Shown here piece after piece: positions 12,201 through 22,282 of a DNA stretch of 64,000 nt. Each line of letters opens with the position of its first letter. Position 1 is the first letter of the stretch. The stretch is taken from positions 1-64,000 of the forward strand of contig PS015439.1 in the NCBI GenBank assembly GCA_048213135.1. The letters are read 5' to 3'. The translations under genes and the position numbers were made by a program. The notes beneath the pieces are model-generated. The model worked only from the letters and a program-made list of their open reading frames with translations, was not told where the DNA came from and did no database searches. The stretch is from Reclinomonas americana ATCC 50394 (lineage: Eukaryota; Jakobida; Jakobea; Jakobida).

Positions 12201-12571
12201 TTCGCGAAGCCAGTGATGCGTTAATTGCGACGGAGACTGCGCTCAATATGGTGCTGGAAGGCATTCGTACCAGCCACAAGGCTTTTGAAAGCGTCAATCC
12301 GTTGAGGTTGACTGCGGCCAGAAAGCAACAAGCAGGTATCAATTATTTCGACATCACCGACATTGACGAAGCCGAAGACTTGCGCGGCAAGTTGGATCGA
12401 CTCATCGAAGAAGCCAGCGACGACGACGAGTTGCTAATCCGGATTGCCATTGAGGCGTTGCAGCGAGACCATAGCCTACTGGAAGGTGCGGTGGAGCGAA
12501 TTCAGGAGGCAATCGGCATCAACATTCAAGGAACGGCGGATAGACAGCCTGTGAGAGGCCAGCTACAATGA
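9288..12571 (+). CDS. Family-1 membrane protein, copy A
   Basis: Unrecognised; one of four tandem paralogues (A-D). ATG 9288 opens a signal peptide (MRAAFITVLVLTVVGVALYR) in exon 1 (9288-9346). Exons 2 (9421-9497) and 3 (9586-9746) and the next ones give a helical ectodomain, e.g. RLGAFRDELGSACDELQLEL. Exon 5 (9990-10326) carries IFSKLPESWKALQPKF, then TM1 (VAISTLWVVYGVAVAILIA), then a Pro-rich, acidic stretch. A His/Gln-rich exon leads to TM2 (VMALVLLGIALLVFTVGFYKR). A second helical region (about 220 residues) has NTSPYAPR, CGKHVAPVLNALREYQRY and DVHITDALLETMHRK. TM3 is PAIVGAIAGALVAVFVASAC. A helical, acidic tail ends at TGA 12569-12571. I count about 16 exons and roughly 725 residues. Two introns appear to use GC donors (near 11321 and 12119). 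The acceptor before the His/Gln exon differs from the paralogues (GCCGAG instead of GCGCAG). Confidence 0.75.
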
Positions 12572-13880
12572 CAACAATTGTACATGAGCAGTATCGCTCA
12601 CTGATGTCGTCACCCCCATCATACATATATACAAAACTGCATGTAAGCGCATCTCCATGAACACTCTCATACATGACTTTCACTACGAGCTCGATGACGT
12701 CGCTGTTGCCCCTGCCGCAGCTGCGCCTCCCGACTCGCCATCCGCATGCCGCGAGCTCCGCCCAATCGCCGCCGCCACGTGACTGCTCGCCTGCAGCGCC
12801 ACCAACGCCGCATCGTGCACCTCCCGCACCTGCGCAGCACTGCCCCGCATCTGCGCCAGCACATCCTCAATCGTGCTGCTGCTCAGCGGAATCGGTGCGC
12901 CCGCCAGCCGCTGCACACCGCCCCACCCGAGCCACACCAGCACCACACCCAGAAGCACAATGCCCAGCATTCTCCGCATGCACTGCTTTGCCGCATCCAC
13001 CTGCTTCTGCACCTCCAGCCGCCGCTCCTCCAGCTCGCGCATCTCACGCTGCTGCTCCTCCTCCGCGGAGTCGTCTCGACGCATCACAACGCGCAGCTGC
13101 TCCACCCGCTCACGCAGCTCCCGCAACTGCGCTTGCAACCCCGCCTCACGCTGCCGGTACCCCACAACGCCGACCACCGCAATCGCGCACAGGCACACAC
13201 CGATGCCTTGCAACGACTGCACCCAGTCCAACCAGCTCTCGCTCGCCGCCGCATACGTGAACAGCGCACGCACTTGCATCTCCACGTCCTCCAGCTCCCG
13301 CTGCAGCGCCGTGCTCACAATCGGTGCGGCCACCGCCTGCAGCCGCGTTGCCGCACGATGCATGATCAGTGCCAGCTCCTTGTCGGCCTTGCTGTGTGGC
13401 AACACCGCATTTGCCTGCGCCATATCCGACGCCAGCAGCATCGCCACCGCCGTCTTCAGCGCCACCACCGTCTCCTGCAGAGTAGCGGTAGCAGTGAGCG
13501 AGGCATGTGAATGAGTGAATGAGAGAGAGGGAGAGAGACGCAACCCGCAGTTTGCTGCACGCCTCTCGTGCGACAGTGAGTTGCTGTCTGGCCGCCACCG
13601 ACACCTGTGCCAGTGCCGCGCCCAGCTCCGACGCATTCACCGCGTCGTCCACGTTCTTGAAGTAGGCCTCGAAATGATCAGTCGCCAGCTGCAAAGCGCA
13701 GCGAGTGATTCCATCATCATTCATCATCCATCATCGTCGACACTCGAGTGGAGGAACGCACCGACAAGTCGACGAGCAGAGCATTGGCTTGCTCGTGCGA
13801 CGACGCCGTCACTCTGCGCGCGAGGGAGGAACACGTGTTTGCGTGAGCGAGTGAATGCACAATGCAGAGTTGCGAGCACG
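12390..13880. repeat. Recent segmental duplication, left copy (A 3' end plus X1)
   Basis: Almost identical to 20581-22060. The match begins inside the last exon of gene A, runs through its 3' flank (unbroken around the stop and TACATGAGCAGTATCGCTC) and covers nearly all of gene X1. The offset is 8191 bp at both the stop of A/C and the stop of X1/X2. Small indels appear only towards the 5' part of X. Confidence 0.85.
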
Positions 13881-13944
13881 AACGCAACAACAAGAGACAC
13901 ACTGCCACAAGCAGCAGAGCGAGCGCGGTGGAGTGCAGCCGCAT
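12683..13944 (-). CDS. Family-2 membrane protein X1
   Basis: Unrecognised. ATG at 13942-13944 begins a signal peptide (MRLHSTALALLLVAVCLLLL). Three short introns follow, each close to 60-70 nt, with acceptors ending CGCAG, TGCAG and TGCAG. The mature ectodomain is helical (ATDHFEAYFKNVDDAVN, ALKTAVAMLLASDMA, DVEMQVRALFTYAAASES). TM1 is near SLQGIGVCLCAIAVVGVVGY. A strongly charged coiled coil (LRELRERVEQLRVVMRRDDS to RRLEVQKQVDAAKQ) lies between the membrane spans. TM2 is MLGIVLLGVVLVWLGWGG. A tail with SSSTIEDVLAQMRGSAAQV and a Ser/Ala-rich end stops at TAG 12683-12685. About 360 residues. It is tail to tail with A (111 bp) and head to head with B (106 bp). The order signal-ectodomain-TM-loop-TM echoes the first half of family 1, but I see no convincing sequence identity. 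Confidence 0.75.
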
Positions 13945-14050
13945 CGCAAGTCTTGTCGGATAATTGACACCTTTTGTCGGATTTCCAGATCACGAACAAC
14001 ACATCACTGGAGCCAAACTCGACGCACGCACAACGAGACGCGCACACGCA
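13945..14050. promoter_or_regulatory. Bidirectional promoter X1/B with paired TTGTCGGAT boxes
   Basis: The 106 bp between divergent start codons contain the 9-mer TTGTCGGAT twice in direct orientation (13953-13961 and 13974-13982), 12 bp apart. The same pair recurs upstream of gene C. A weaker relative (CGTCGGAATTTTGACAC) lies upstream of gene A near 9213. Confidence 0.5.
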
Positions 14051-17000
14051 ATGCGAGCGCGTTTCATCGCTGTGATTGTGCTCGCCGTTGTTGGAGCATT
14101 GCTCTGCAGGTATGCGAACAACTGCATCGCGTGTGCGCGTGCGTGAGAGAGAGCGAGCACTCACACTTATGCTTGGTGCCAGTGCATCACCACACTTGGC
14201 CGACTGGCAGTCGCGAGCAGGCGCAGCACGTAATGCCTCGCGTCTAGCGCACATTATCAGTGTGTCTCGGTCGCATCTTCCGCGCATGCATTCCTCCGCT
14301 AATCCATCATGTTGACACAGGCTTTGCAACGCTGACGCTGACGCAGCACCTTGGTGCGTTTCGCGATGAACTCGGCAGTGCATGTGACGAGCTGCGGCTG
14401 GAGCTCGACGCGCGGTGGGCGTATAGTGGCGTGAATCGTCTGCATGCGGATCACGTTCGCCTGGCTTGTGAGGACGCGTTGGTATGTGCTGTCAAGCTTG
14501 CGCTTTGTGTGTATCCCTTCGCTGCACATGTGTGCATAACGTGCAAGGTGTTGTCGATCACAGGCTACACTCCGTGATCGCGAGGGAGACATAATCGAAT
14601 CAGCGCGTGCTCGTGCGCTTACATTCGAGAAAGATGTGACAGTTGAGTGGCCAGTGCAGCGTTCCGCCAGTGGGTGTTGCGCGCTCACCCTTCCCATCAC
14701 CTTGGTACACAGAAATACACGGAGCAGAAGTTTGTCAAGTATGCGCACACGCTTTCGTCGAGCACGTTGGAGATGTTCAGCAAGTTGCCGGAGTCGTGGG
14801 TGGCCTTGCAGCCCAAGTTCTACAACCTGCGCGAACGGTTCCAGCGGCTTGATGATCGCGCAAGCTGGCGGCCAGCAATGCAGGTCGCCATCTCGACGCT
14901 GTGGATTGTGTATGGCGCTGTAGTGGCCATTCTCGCTATCGTCTGGCTCGTGAAATGGTGCTTGCGCTGTTTTCGACGCGCACCCGCGCCACTGTTGCCT
15001 CCACCTCCACCAGCTGCGCCAATTGAAGACTGGGAGCCGGAGGAGAACTATGAAGTGTTTGGTGAGTGCTGAGGTGGTTTGCTTTCTTGCAGCAGCAGCT
15101 CTCACTGTGGGATGCGCAGAGGCAGACAATGGCGATGAGGATGTGCCGTTGGTCCGCAACCGCAATCTTGTTCACCATGGCCAGCAACAGCGACTTCGAC
15201 AAGCCATTCAGCATCAGTACTACTATCAATATCATCCTCAGCAGCAGCATCAAGTGCATCGACGACCAGCGCCTGCACGTGAAGATGTCAATGTGGTACG
15301 TGGGTGACTTGCTCGAGCAGCTGGAATGCGGTTGTCTGATGTTGACTGTCTGGTGCAGTGCCCTATTCGCTGTGTTTTGTTGATTCTGGTACTTGTGCTG
15401 GTCGGCGTTGCCTTGCTGGTATTCACTGTTGGACTTCACCAACGTGCGCGCTAAATTCACAGTGTCGTTCTCTCCTTGCGCTGTGCTCACTCTTGCCGCA
15501 CTCGGGCACAGTGCATTGGTTCTCTGTCGCTCCGCACGCAGCGAGATCACTCGACACGTGCGAATCCATGAGAACATTTGTCTCTCACAGCAGTGGGGCG
15601 CTACGCGGTCCCATCAACGAGCTTCGGCAAGGGTTTGACGCGTTCGTGAAATACGAGACCGCACTGTGCGTTGCTACTTGCTTCACTAGTCGTGACCGAC
15701 TCACGAAGCTGATTCGCTTGTGGTGGACTACGGGCGACGCAGGGCGCAGCAGGAGATCAAAAAGTCTCTGCAGGTCATCCGTAGCACCAACCCGTATGTG
15801 CATTTAGTCGGGAAGCATGATCCAAACATTTCGAAGGCGCTGGTAACACTCGAATCACAAGAGGTGTTGTTGCCACCGTGACGCGAGTACTGCTCGTTGG
15901 TAACCATGACATGCGCTGAGAATGCTATGCTCAACCATGCAGCGGGGTTATTGTAGTGCGCATGTGGCACCAGTGGTGAAGGCCGTGCGCAAATATCTCG
16001 ACCATCTGAAGGAGTTTGGCGACGAACTGAATCCAGTACTTGTTGAAGCATACGATATCGCCAGGTTTGTGCACACATCGTCAGTTTCATGATCATTTCT
16101 GTGTACTCTACGCACTGAATTCGTCCGTCTGCTGCGAGTAGTTTCTTCCAGCGCCACAAGCACACCATCCAACAGCACGCAGAAAAGGGTGCGTCGCTGC
16201 GATGACATGCTCGGACAGCTATCTCACACAGCAATTCGCAGGTGATATCCACATCACCGATGCCTTCCTCGAAACCATGCAACGACTGTTCGAAAATTTA
16301 GAGACAGGTGTGGGCAATTCGATCGGGAGACTTAAGCCTTTGGAGAGAGCTAAGGAGCAGGTGCGATGCCGCGCATAGTCGATGTTTTACATTGCTTAGC
16401 CAATTAATTAATTTGTTGTCGTTTCTGTCGTCGCCAACGTGCGTCAATACGCAGATCCACAAGGAGCGGGAGAGGGCACCGTCAGGTATCGACGATGCGG
16501 TTTCCAGATCTCGAAGGACGGCTCTTCTCGGCGGTATCCTCAGTGCTATTGTCGCGTTCTTTGTTGCGTCCTGTGGCTCTTATGCACGACGTGTCCACTG
16601 TTCGGCAAGTATAACCGTCAATCGTGTCGATGTAGGCACCGCCGGTGGGATTCGCTATGATGGCTGCTGACGGCGTCTATGCGGCATACAATGAGGCAAC
16701 ATTCGTCCGAGGTTTGCGTTGTCTTTCAGCGCACGCTGCGCGCAGCGCATCGTGCTTCAACCCGCGCCACTGATTCGACCACTTCGCAGAGTGTGGCGAA
16801 TTTGTCGCAGTGCTGCAAGAGTTGAAGACCTCGATAACGGAAGTGCGTGTGAATGCATGTCCTATTCGCTTCGTGTCTCTCGTGATGTTAACGCCGACAA
16901 TCTACTCGTAGGACGACAAGGCTGTTCGTGAAACCAGCAGCGCTCTGGCCGAGGCGGAGAAGGTACTCGAGACGCTGCTGAAGGGCGTAGAGCATGGCCG

Positions 17001-17274
17001 TACGGATTTCAGAAACGTCAAACCACGTGCACTGAGTACGCAAAAGAGTGGCAGCGAATACTTCTCGACAGCAGAGCGAGAGGCAAGAGACGACGAAGAA
17101 GTTCATGTGCGCGTCCCCCTGGATGGACTTCAGCGAGACCATCGCATATTGCAGGATGTGATGCAACAGATTGTAGATGCACTCAAGGGCCCTGCGGCTG
17201 GCAAGGCAACTGGCAACCGATTGGAGGATAGACCACGGCCGCGGGCGGAATTACCACACGGCCGGCGGCAATGA
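14051..17274 (+). CDS. Family-1 membrane protein, copy B
   Basis: Second paralogue, collinear with copy A exon by exon and apparently intact. ATG 14051 starts the signal peptide MRARFIAVIVLAVVGALLCR. The ectodomain has GAFRDELGSACDELRLEL and ESARARALTFEKDVT. Exon 5 has EMFSKLPESWVALQPKFYNLR and TM1 (AISTLWIVYGAVVAILAIVW), then a Pro-rich loop, then DNGDEDVPLVRNRNLV and a Gln/His/Tyr-rich stretch. TM2 is VLLILVLVLVGVALLVFTVG. In this copy the splice phases unambiguously select the His/Gln-rich frame, because it alone joins TM2 in frame. The second helical region and TM3 (ALLGGILSAIVAFFVAS) follow; the donor after TM3 is unclear. The last exon (16912-17274) is the most diverged of the four and ends HGRRQ-TGA, lacking the EEASDDDELLIRIAIEAL motif of A and C. 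Confidence 0.75.
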
Positions 17275-17487
17275 AATGCAGTCAAGCTCATCGTTATCGA
17301 TGAGAAGACAGAATTGTTGACCGCTCTGTGAAACGATATGAACACCAAGTTTCTTCACTGCGACGTAGACGACTGAACAGTTGGAGTCAGAACCTGCATG
17401 CAGTCTTGTCGGATAATTGACACCTTTTGTCGGATTTCCAGATCACGAACAACACATCACTGGAGCCAAACTCGACGCGCACACGCA
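17275..17487. promoter_or_regulatory. Promoter of gene C, copied from the X1/B promoter
   Basis: From about 17402 the sequence repeats the B upstream region almost base for base, with TTGTCGGAT at 17406-17414 and 17427-17435. It then reaches the ATG after a 13-bp shortening. Here it lies between two same-strand genes, so the copied promoter drives only C. Confidence 0.5.
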
Positions 17488-20400
17488 ATGCGAGCGCGTT
17501 TCATTACTGTGCTTGTGCTCGTTGTTGTTGGAGCATTGCTATGCAGGTGAGCGAATAACTGCATTGCGTATGTGTGTGCGAGAGGGAGAGCAAGCACACA
17601 CACAAGAGGTGCGTGTCAGTGCATCATCACGCTTGGCCGACTGGCAGTCGAGAGCAGGCGCGGCTCGTGAAGCCTCGCGGCTCGCACGCGAAATCGGTGA
17701 GTCGTGGTTGCAACTTTCACTGTGTGCGCATTCCTCTCGCTCACTCTTCGTCTCAACAACACAGGTGACTCAACGCTGGCGCTGGCAGTGAACCTTAGCC
17801 AGGTCAGCGATGGGCTTGACAGTGCGTGTGAAGAGCTGCAGCTGGAGGAACTTGGCGAGCGATTGGCAAAAGACGGTGTCATGAATCGTAAGTATCTGAC
17901 CAGAGTGCGCCTGGTTTGCGACGACGCGATGGTCAGTGCTATCAAGCTCGCTCTGTGGGCATCGCTGTACGCAGCACGTATGTAAGAATAACGTGCGGAA
18001 TGCTGTCGACAACAGGCAGCACTCCAGGTTGCAGGAGTGGGCACCGATGGAGACACAGCCGAGTCCGTGCGCGCTCGTGCGCTGACATTCGAGGAAGATG
18101 TGACAGTTGAGTGACCTGCGCAGCGTTCCGCCGCGGTGTATCACGAGCTCACGATTTCCGTCACTTTTTTCGATGCAGAGATTCACGGAGAAAGAGTTTG
18201 TCAAGTCTGTGCACACGTTCTCGTCGAGCACGTTGGAGATGTTCAGCAAGTTGCCAGAGTCGTGGTTGGCCTTGCATCCCATCTTCAACGACCTGCGCGA
18301 ACAATTCCAGCAGCTTGAAGAGCAAGCAGGCTGGAGGCCAACAGTGCAAGTTGTCATCTTGACGCTATTGGCGGTCTCCGGAGCTGCAGTGATCATTCTC
18401 GCTGCAGTCTGGCTCGTGAAATCATGCTTGCAGCGTTGTCGACGAGCGCCCGCGCCACGTGCACGTTTACCTCCACCTCCACCAGCTGCGCCGATCGAAG
18501 ATGTGGAGCAGGAAGCGGACGATGAGGTAGTCGGTGAGTGCTGTGGTGGCTTGCTTTCTTGCAGCAGCAGCTCTCACTGTGGGATGCGCAGAGGCAGACG
18601 ATGGCGATGACGATGCGCCGTTAGTCCACAACCGTAACCGTGCTCACCAGCAACAACGTCAGCAACAGCCTGTCCACCATCGTCATCACCTGCATCATCC
18701 TCGACAGCAGGGCCACGTGCAACGACGACGAGTGGTAGAACGTGCGGATAGTGGTGTGGTGCGTGAACCTGCATGCAGCATTTCCAGGGAATGCCCTTGA
18801 TCAATTCTGATTACTTGGCGCAGTGCACCTTCTGGCGCGTAATGGCATTTGTGCTGCTCGGCATTGCGCTGCTGGTATTCACTGTTGGATTTTACAAACG
18901 TGCGCAGTGTCTCGTTCTGTTGTGTCATCCCTCTCGTTGGCTCACCCTGGCTGCACAGTGTACTGGTTCTCGGTGGCCCCGTACGCGGCGCGGTCACTTG
19001 ACAAATGCGAGTCTATGAGAGCAGACCTCTCTCGCCACAGTGAGGCGCTTCGCGGCTCCATCAACGAGCTGCGAAATGGCTTTGACGCGTTTGTGAAATT
19101 CGAGACCTCACTGTGCGCTGCGTCGCTGCTTGCTCCCTGTTCGCGCAGTAATACGAAACTCATTCTGTTGTCGTGGTGGTGGGTTTGGGCGATGCAGGAT
19201 GCAACAAAAGATTGGGACAGCTTTGCGTGTCGTGCATGACACGAATCCATATCCGCGGCTGTCGGGCCCTTTGGTACAATATGAAACAGAAATATCAACG
19301 GCGCTGGCTGCTCTGCAGATACACGAAAAGGTGTCGCTGCTGATGTGTTGCCTCTTCATTGTTGCAAGAGTCACTCACCCTGGATACGTGTTCCACCTTG
19401 CAGAGGGGTCAGTGCGGTAAGCATGTGGCGCCAGTGGTGAGTGCTCTGCGGGAGTATCAACGTTATCTGAAGGATTTTGGCGGCGAGCTGCTGCCGGTAC
19501 TCATGGATGCTCACGACATTATCGGGCAAGTGCCGCCTTTCTTTTTGTCCTATGTTTGAACTCAAAACACTGAATTCACTGTCTGCTGCAAACAGTTTCT
19601 TTCGGTACAACAAACGCTCCATCCAAAAGTACGCAGAAAAAGGTGCGTCGCGACGTGTACTTATTGATACTGTGATCTCGATCTCCACCTCACACTGTCA
19701 TGCACAGGCGATGTCCACCTCACTGATGCTTTTCTCGAGGCCATGCATCGTGTGTACAAGAGACTGCGGTCTGGCGTGCACGGAACGGCTGAGAAGTTGA
19801 AGCCTGTGCGCTATGCCAAGGAGCAGGTGTGAAGTCGAGCTCAGTCGCCGGAGTCCAGGTTGACACAATCGTTCACACAGTTCCATTCGAGCAGGTCAAG
19901 GAGAAGCGAGATTTGTCTCAGCCGGAAGTTGAAGGCGCGATTGATAGTTCTCGAGGGTCAGTCATTGTCGGTGCTCTCGTCGGTGCTATTGTTACAGTTC
20001 TTGTTGCGTCTGCTAGATACGTGTCGCGTGTCTTGCAGACCCTCAGTGATGCTCTTCGCGACAAGAGTGACCGCTTATCGTGTTGATGCAGAATCCGGTG
20101 GCTGGCGCTGTACTACTGGCAGCCGACGGTGGGTATGCGATGTACAATGAGAATACGTTTGTTCGAGGTTTGTGTGATCTTCTTGGTCATTGTTTACCAC
20201 CCACCGCCCGCACTGATGTGAATTCTTCGCAGACTGTGGCGAAGTTGTGGCAGTGCTAGAAGAGCTTCAAGCCTCAATCAGCAAGGTATATGCGTACGTA
20301 TGTCACGTGCCTTGATTCGTGATCACTCGTGATGTTTACACAGGCGCTCCTCACTTGCAGGACGACAAGTCCATTCGCGAAACTGAAGACGCGCTGATTG

Positions 20401-20762
20401 AGACGAAGACGACGCTTAAGATGTTGACGACAGGCGTTGGTACCAGCCGCAAGGCTTTTGAAAGCGTTAATCCAGTTCGCCTGCAAGAGGCAGTCGCAAG
20501 AAAGCAGCAAGCGAATAGCCACTATTTCGACAACGCCGACGATGATGAAGACGATCGAAAAGATGAAGACTTGCACGACAAGTTGGAACGACTCATCGAA
20601 GAAGCCAGCGACGACGACGAGTTGCTAATCCGGATTGCCATTGAGGCGCTGCAGCGAGACCATAGCCTACTGGAAGGTGCGGTGGAGCGAATTCAGGAGG
20701 CAATCGGCATCAACATTCAAGGAACGGCAGAAAGACAGCCTGTGAGAGGCCAGCTACAATGA
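17488..20762 (+). CDS. Family-1 membrane protein, copy C
   Basis: Third paralogue and the closest relative of A. ATG 17488 opens MRARFITVLVLVVVGALLCR. Exon 3 has LSQVSDGLDSACEELQLEELGE and continues MNRKYLTRVRLVCDDAM, a variant shared with D rather than with A and B. Exon 5 has EMFSKLPESWLALHPIFNDLR and TM1 (QVVILTLLAVSGAAVIILAAVW). The acidic then His/Gln-rich loop and TM2 are nearly identical to those of A. The region after TM2 has RADLSRHSEALRGSINELRNGF, DTNPYPRLSG and GKHVAPVVSALREYQRYLKDF. That exon ends in a GC donor (GCAAGT) near 19524. TM3 is SVIVGALVGAIVTVLVASA. The last exon ends at TGA 20760-20762 and is identical to A over most of its length. The mosaic of A-like and D-like exons suggests gene conversion. 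Confidence 0.75.
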
Positions 20763-22060
20763 CAACAATTGTACATGAGCAGTATCGCTCACTGATGTCG
20801 TCACCCCCATCATACATATATACAAAACTGCATGTAAGCGCATCTCCATGAACACCCTCATACATGCCTTTCACTACGAGCTCGATGACGTCGCTGTTGC
20901 CCCTGCCGCAGCTGCGCCACCCGACTCGCCATCCGCATGCCGCGAGCTCCGTCCAGTCGCCGCCGCCACGTGACTGCTCGCCTGCAGCGCCACCAACGCC
21001 GCATCGTGCACCTCCCGCACCTGCGCAGCACTGCCCCGCATCTGCGCCAGCACATCCTCAATCGTGCTGCTGCTCAGCGGAATCGGTGCGTCCGCCAGTC
21101 GCTGCACACCGCCCCACCCGACCCACACCAGCACCACACCCAGAATCACAATGGACAGCATTCCCCGCATGCTCTGCTTTGCCGCATCCGCCTGCTTCTG
21201 CACCTCCAGCCGCCGCTCCTCCAGCTCGCGCATCTCACGCTGCTGCTCCTCCTCCGCGGAGTCGTCTCGACGCATCACAACGCGCAGCTGCTCCACCCGC
21301 TCCCACAGCTCCCGCAAGTGCGCTTGCAACCCCGCCTCACGCTGCCGGTACACCACAACGCCGACCACTGCAATCGCGCACAAGCACACACCGATGCCTT
21401 GCAACGACTGCACCCAGTCCAACCAGCTCTCGCTGGCCGCCGCGTACGTGAACAGCGCACGCACTTGCATCTCCACGTCCTCCAACTCCCGCTGCAGCGC
21501 CGTGCTCACAATCGGTGCGGCCACCGCCTGCAGCCGCGTCGCCGCACGATGCATGATCAGTGCCAGCTCCTTGTCGGCCTTGCTGTGTGGCAACACCGCA
21601 TTCGCCTGCGCCATATCCGACGCCAGCAGCATCGCCACGGCCGTCTTCAGCGCCACCACCGTCTCCTGCAGAGTAGCGGCAGCAGTGAGCGAGGCATGTG
21701 AATGAGAGAGAGGGAGAGACGCAACTCGCAGTTTGCTGCATGCCTCTCGTGCGACAGTGAGTTGCTGTCTGGCCGCCACCGACACACGTCCTAGTGCCGC
21801 ACCCAGCTCCGACGCATTCACCGCGTCGTCCACGTTCTTGAAGTAGGCCTCGAAACGATCAGTCGCCAGCTGCAAATGGATTGATCATCCATCATCATTC
21901 ATCATCCATCATCATCATCGACACTCGAGTGGAGGAACGCACCGACAAATCCCTTAGCAGAGCATTGGCTTGCTCGTGTGATGACGCCGTCACTCTCAAC
22001 ACGCCACTGCGCGCATGAGAAGAACACGTGTGTGTGCGTGAGTGAGTGAATGCACAATGC
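20581..22060. repeat. Recent segmental duplication, right copy (C 3' end plus X2)
   Basis: Partner of 12390-13880. It includes the last part of gene C, the shared 3' flank and gene X2. Confidence 0.85.
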
Positions 22061-22139
22061 AGAGTTGCGAGCACGGACGCAACAGCAAGAGACACACTGC
22101 CACAAGCAACAGAGCGAGCGCGGACGAAGGCAGTCTCAT
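20874..22139 (-). CDS. Family-2 membrane protein X2
   Basis: Near-identical duplicate of X1. ATG at 22137-22139 opens MRLPSSALALLLVAVCLLLL. Exon layout, both membrane spans (IGVCLCAIAVVGVVVY and MLSIVILGVVLVWVGWGG), the charged loop between them and the tail are the same as in X1, with a scatter of substitutions (for instance ALGRVSVAARQQL for ALAQVSVAARQQL). The intron after CSKLRVA is 57 nt and by chance open in frame here; the X1 version is longer and not in frame, so I treat it as an intron in both. The stop is at 20874. It is tail to tail with C (111 bp) and head to head with D (143 bp), mirroring X1. Confidence 0.75.
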
Positions 22140-22282
22140 GGAAACGCGCGTGGTGCAACTCGCCGAAACCAACCAAAAGAAAAGACAACAAAGAGGCCGG
22201 CCGCCGGGTTGCCGGATTTGAAACGCACCGCTGGTGTGCACGTGTCCTCTTTTTTCCTCTCATCGAGCAGCGCGGACGCACA
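22140..22282. promoter_or_regulatory. Bidirectional promoter X2/D
   Basis: 143 bp between divergent starts. Unlike the X1/B promoter it has no TTGTCGGAT pair and is unrelated by eye. It contains an A-rich patch (AACCAACCAAAAGAAAAGAC). The block duplication therefore stops before or within the X2 5' region. Confidence 0.4.

Noticed and set aside
12673-13514. Three long plus-strand frames opposite X1, and the same opposite X2 at 20864-21705
   Set aside because: Shadows of the GC-rich X genes; no signal peptide, no splice logic and unlikely residue content (Pro/His/Ser/Cys).
20874-21875. Reading X2 as one uninterrupted 333-residue protein without the intron after CSKLRVA
   Set aside because: The intervening 57 nt look like a normal intron (GT, CT-rich, CTGCAG), and the equivalent X1 segment is of a different length and out of frame.
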